64,000 nt of DNA from Thiothrix subterranea (lineage in GTDB: Bacteria; Pseudomonadota; Gammaproteobacteria; Thiotrichales; Thiotrichaceae), in assembly GCF_030930995.1 (NCBI RefSeq), contig NZ_CP133217.1, forward strand, positions 2,718,001 through 2,782,000, written 5' to 3'. The position numbers and the translations under genes were made by a program. The notes under the pieces were generated by a model. It ran no database searches. It saw only the letters and a list, made by a program, of their open reading frames with translations, and had not been told where the DNA came from. Positions 63,270 through 64,000 of this stretch are shown piece by piece; the first letter of the stretch is position 1, and every line of letters starts with the position of its first letter.

Positions 63270-64000
63270 ATGCAAAGTATTCTTTCACGTATCGCTACTG
63301 AATTGGCGGTTCAGGAACAGCAAGTGGCTAGTGCTGTCGCCTTATTGGACGAAGGTTCAACCGTTCCTTTCATTGCCCGTTACCGTAAGGAAAAAACCGG
63401 CGGGCTGGACGATACCCAACTGCGTTACCTCGAAACCCGTCTGGGCAGCTTACGTGAGCTGGAAAAGCGTCGTGACACCGTACTCAACTCCATCCGCGAA
63501 CAAGGCAAGCTGAGTGCTGAGTTAGAGCAACAAGTATTGCAAGCGCAGACCCGTACTGAACTCGAAGACATTTACCTGCCTTACAAGCCCAAACGCCGCA
63601 CCAAAGCGATGATTGCCCGCGAAGCCGGTATCCAGCCATTGGCAGAAGCCTTGCTGAGTAATCCGCAACTTGACCCTGAAACCGAAGCTGCCAAATACCT
63701 CAACCCGGCGCTGGAGTTCGCCGACACCAAAGCAGTGCTGGATGGTGCACGGCAAATCCTCATGGAAGATTTCGCGGAAAACCCTGAACTGAGCGGCACG
63801 TTGCGTGAATATTTATGGGAGCAGGGCGGTTTCGAGTCCGGCGTGATTGCGGGCAAGGAAGAAGAGGGGCAGAAGTTTGCGGATTACTTTGCGTATAGCG
63901 AAGCGTTAAACAAAATTCCTTCCCACCGCGCCTTGGCATTATTCCGGGGGCGCAACGAAGGCATTCTGGATTTGAAACTGGATGTCGCCGTAGCTGAGGG
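63270..64000 (+). CDS. tex: Tex RNA-binding transcriptional accessory protein, N-terminal part
   Basis: The frame from ATG 63270 stays open to the window end (243 codons). It has the Tex N-terminal pattern: ILSRIATELAVQEQQVASAV, LLDEGSTVPFIARYRKEKTG, LETRLGSLRELEKRRDTV, ELEDIYLPYKPKRRTKAMIA. Tex is a multidomain helical protein with a YqgF-like and a C-terminal S1 domain that supports transcription and RNA turnover. The later domains lie outside the window. The ribosome-binding site is weak. Confidence 0.92.
   Translation, partial: MQSILSRIATELAVQEQQVASAVALLDEGSTVPFIARYRKEKTGGLDDTQLRYLETRLGSLRELEKRRDTVLNSIREQGKLSAELEQQVLQAQTRTELEDIYLPYKPKRRTKAMIAREAGIQPLAEALLSNPQLDPETEAAKYLNPALEFADTKAVLDGARQILMEDFAENPELSGTLREYLWEQGGFESGVIAGKEEEGQKFADYFAYSEALNKIPSHRALALFRGRNEGILDLKLDVAVAE

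Noticed and set aside
1-64000. tRNA, rRNA or insertion sequence
   Set aside because: No cloverleaf, rRNA segment or transposase-like protein was recognised on either strand.

Overview
The window looks like the chromosome of a filamentous sulfur-oxidising gammaproteobacterium of the Thiothrix type (Thiotrichaceae). This is an inference. It rests on a dsrN-dsrR pair that belongs to reverse dissimilatory sulfite reductase pathways, a mid-range GC content, gammaproteobacterial housekeeping genes (prmB, selO, creD, tex, the yeaG-yeaH-ycgB set), and a XisH/XisI pair of a kind best known from filamentous bacteria. No rRNA or tRNA gene was seen.

Layout. 1-1124 carries the end of an oligopeptide ABC transporter (oppC partial, oppB; minus strand). 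1259-7636 holds an ArsR-type regulator, a CPBP membrane protease, dsrN-dsrR, a NarX/NarL-like two-component pair, a rhodanese and a small lipoprotein. 7633-17126 is mixed housekeeping: selO, a hipBA toxin-antitoxin pair with a dyad in front, pstS behind a Pho box, a PlsC acyltransferase, an FAH-family enzyme, YqhA, PrmB, a lipoprotein, and an SDR/NTF2 pair. 17188-24536 is a defence-like island: an MmeI-like DNA methyltransferase with an AT-rich recognition region, XisH, XisI, a BrnA-like protein, an ASCH-SF2 helicase fusion and a GIY-YIG nuclease. 24523-30201 is a six-gene minus-strand operon (FAD oxidoreductase, DUF1365, Cfa-like methyltransferase, MFS transporter, DUF3833 lipoprotein, chalcone-isomerase-like protein). 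The SDR/NTF2 pair normally travels with this set, so the island seems to sit inside a lipid-modification/photo-oxidative stress cluster.

30373-42294 is a complete-looking type I-F1 CRISPR-Cas locus: cas1, cas2-3, csy1, csy2, csy3, csy4 (cas6f), a 130-bp leader with a consensus IHF site, and an array of 64 repeats and 63 spacers. The exception is cas1, which is frameshifted. The interference genes and all repeats look intact, which suggests a locus that can still interfere but may have recently lost adaptation. A AAA-ATPase/PD-(D/E)XK protein follows the array.

44033-47941 holds two SAM methyltransferases, CreD and an SCP2-like secreted protein. 48222-53077 is the yeaG (prkA)-yeaH-spoVR operon behind a good sigma-54 promoter, convergent with a CheB-CheR-PAS-histidine kinase hybrid and its FixJ-like regulator (53074-57065). 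The window ends with a DUF4124 protein, an RND efflux adaptor/pump pair, a YfbM-like protein and the start of tex.

The least conventional parts are the methyltransferase/ASCH-helicase/GIY-YIG/XisHI island, the cas1 lesion, and two related palindromic elements lying in frame inside interdomain linkers of dsrN and of the ASCH-helicase gene.
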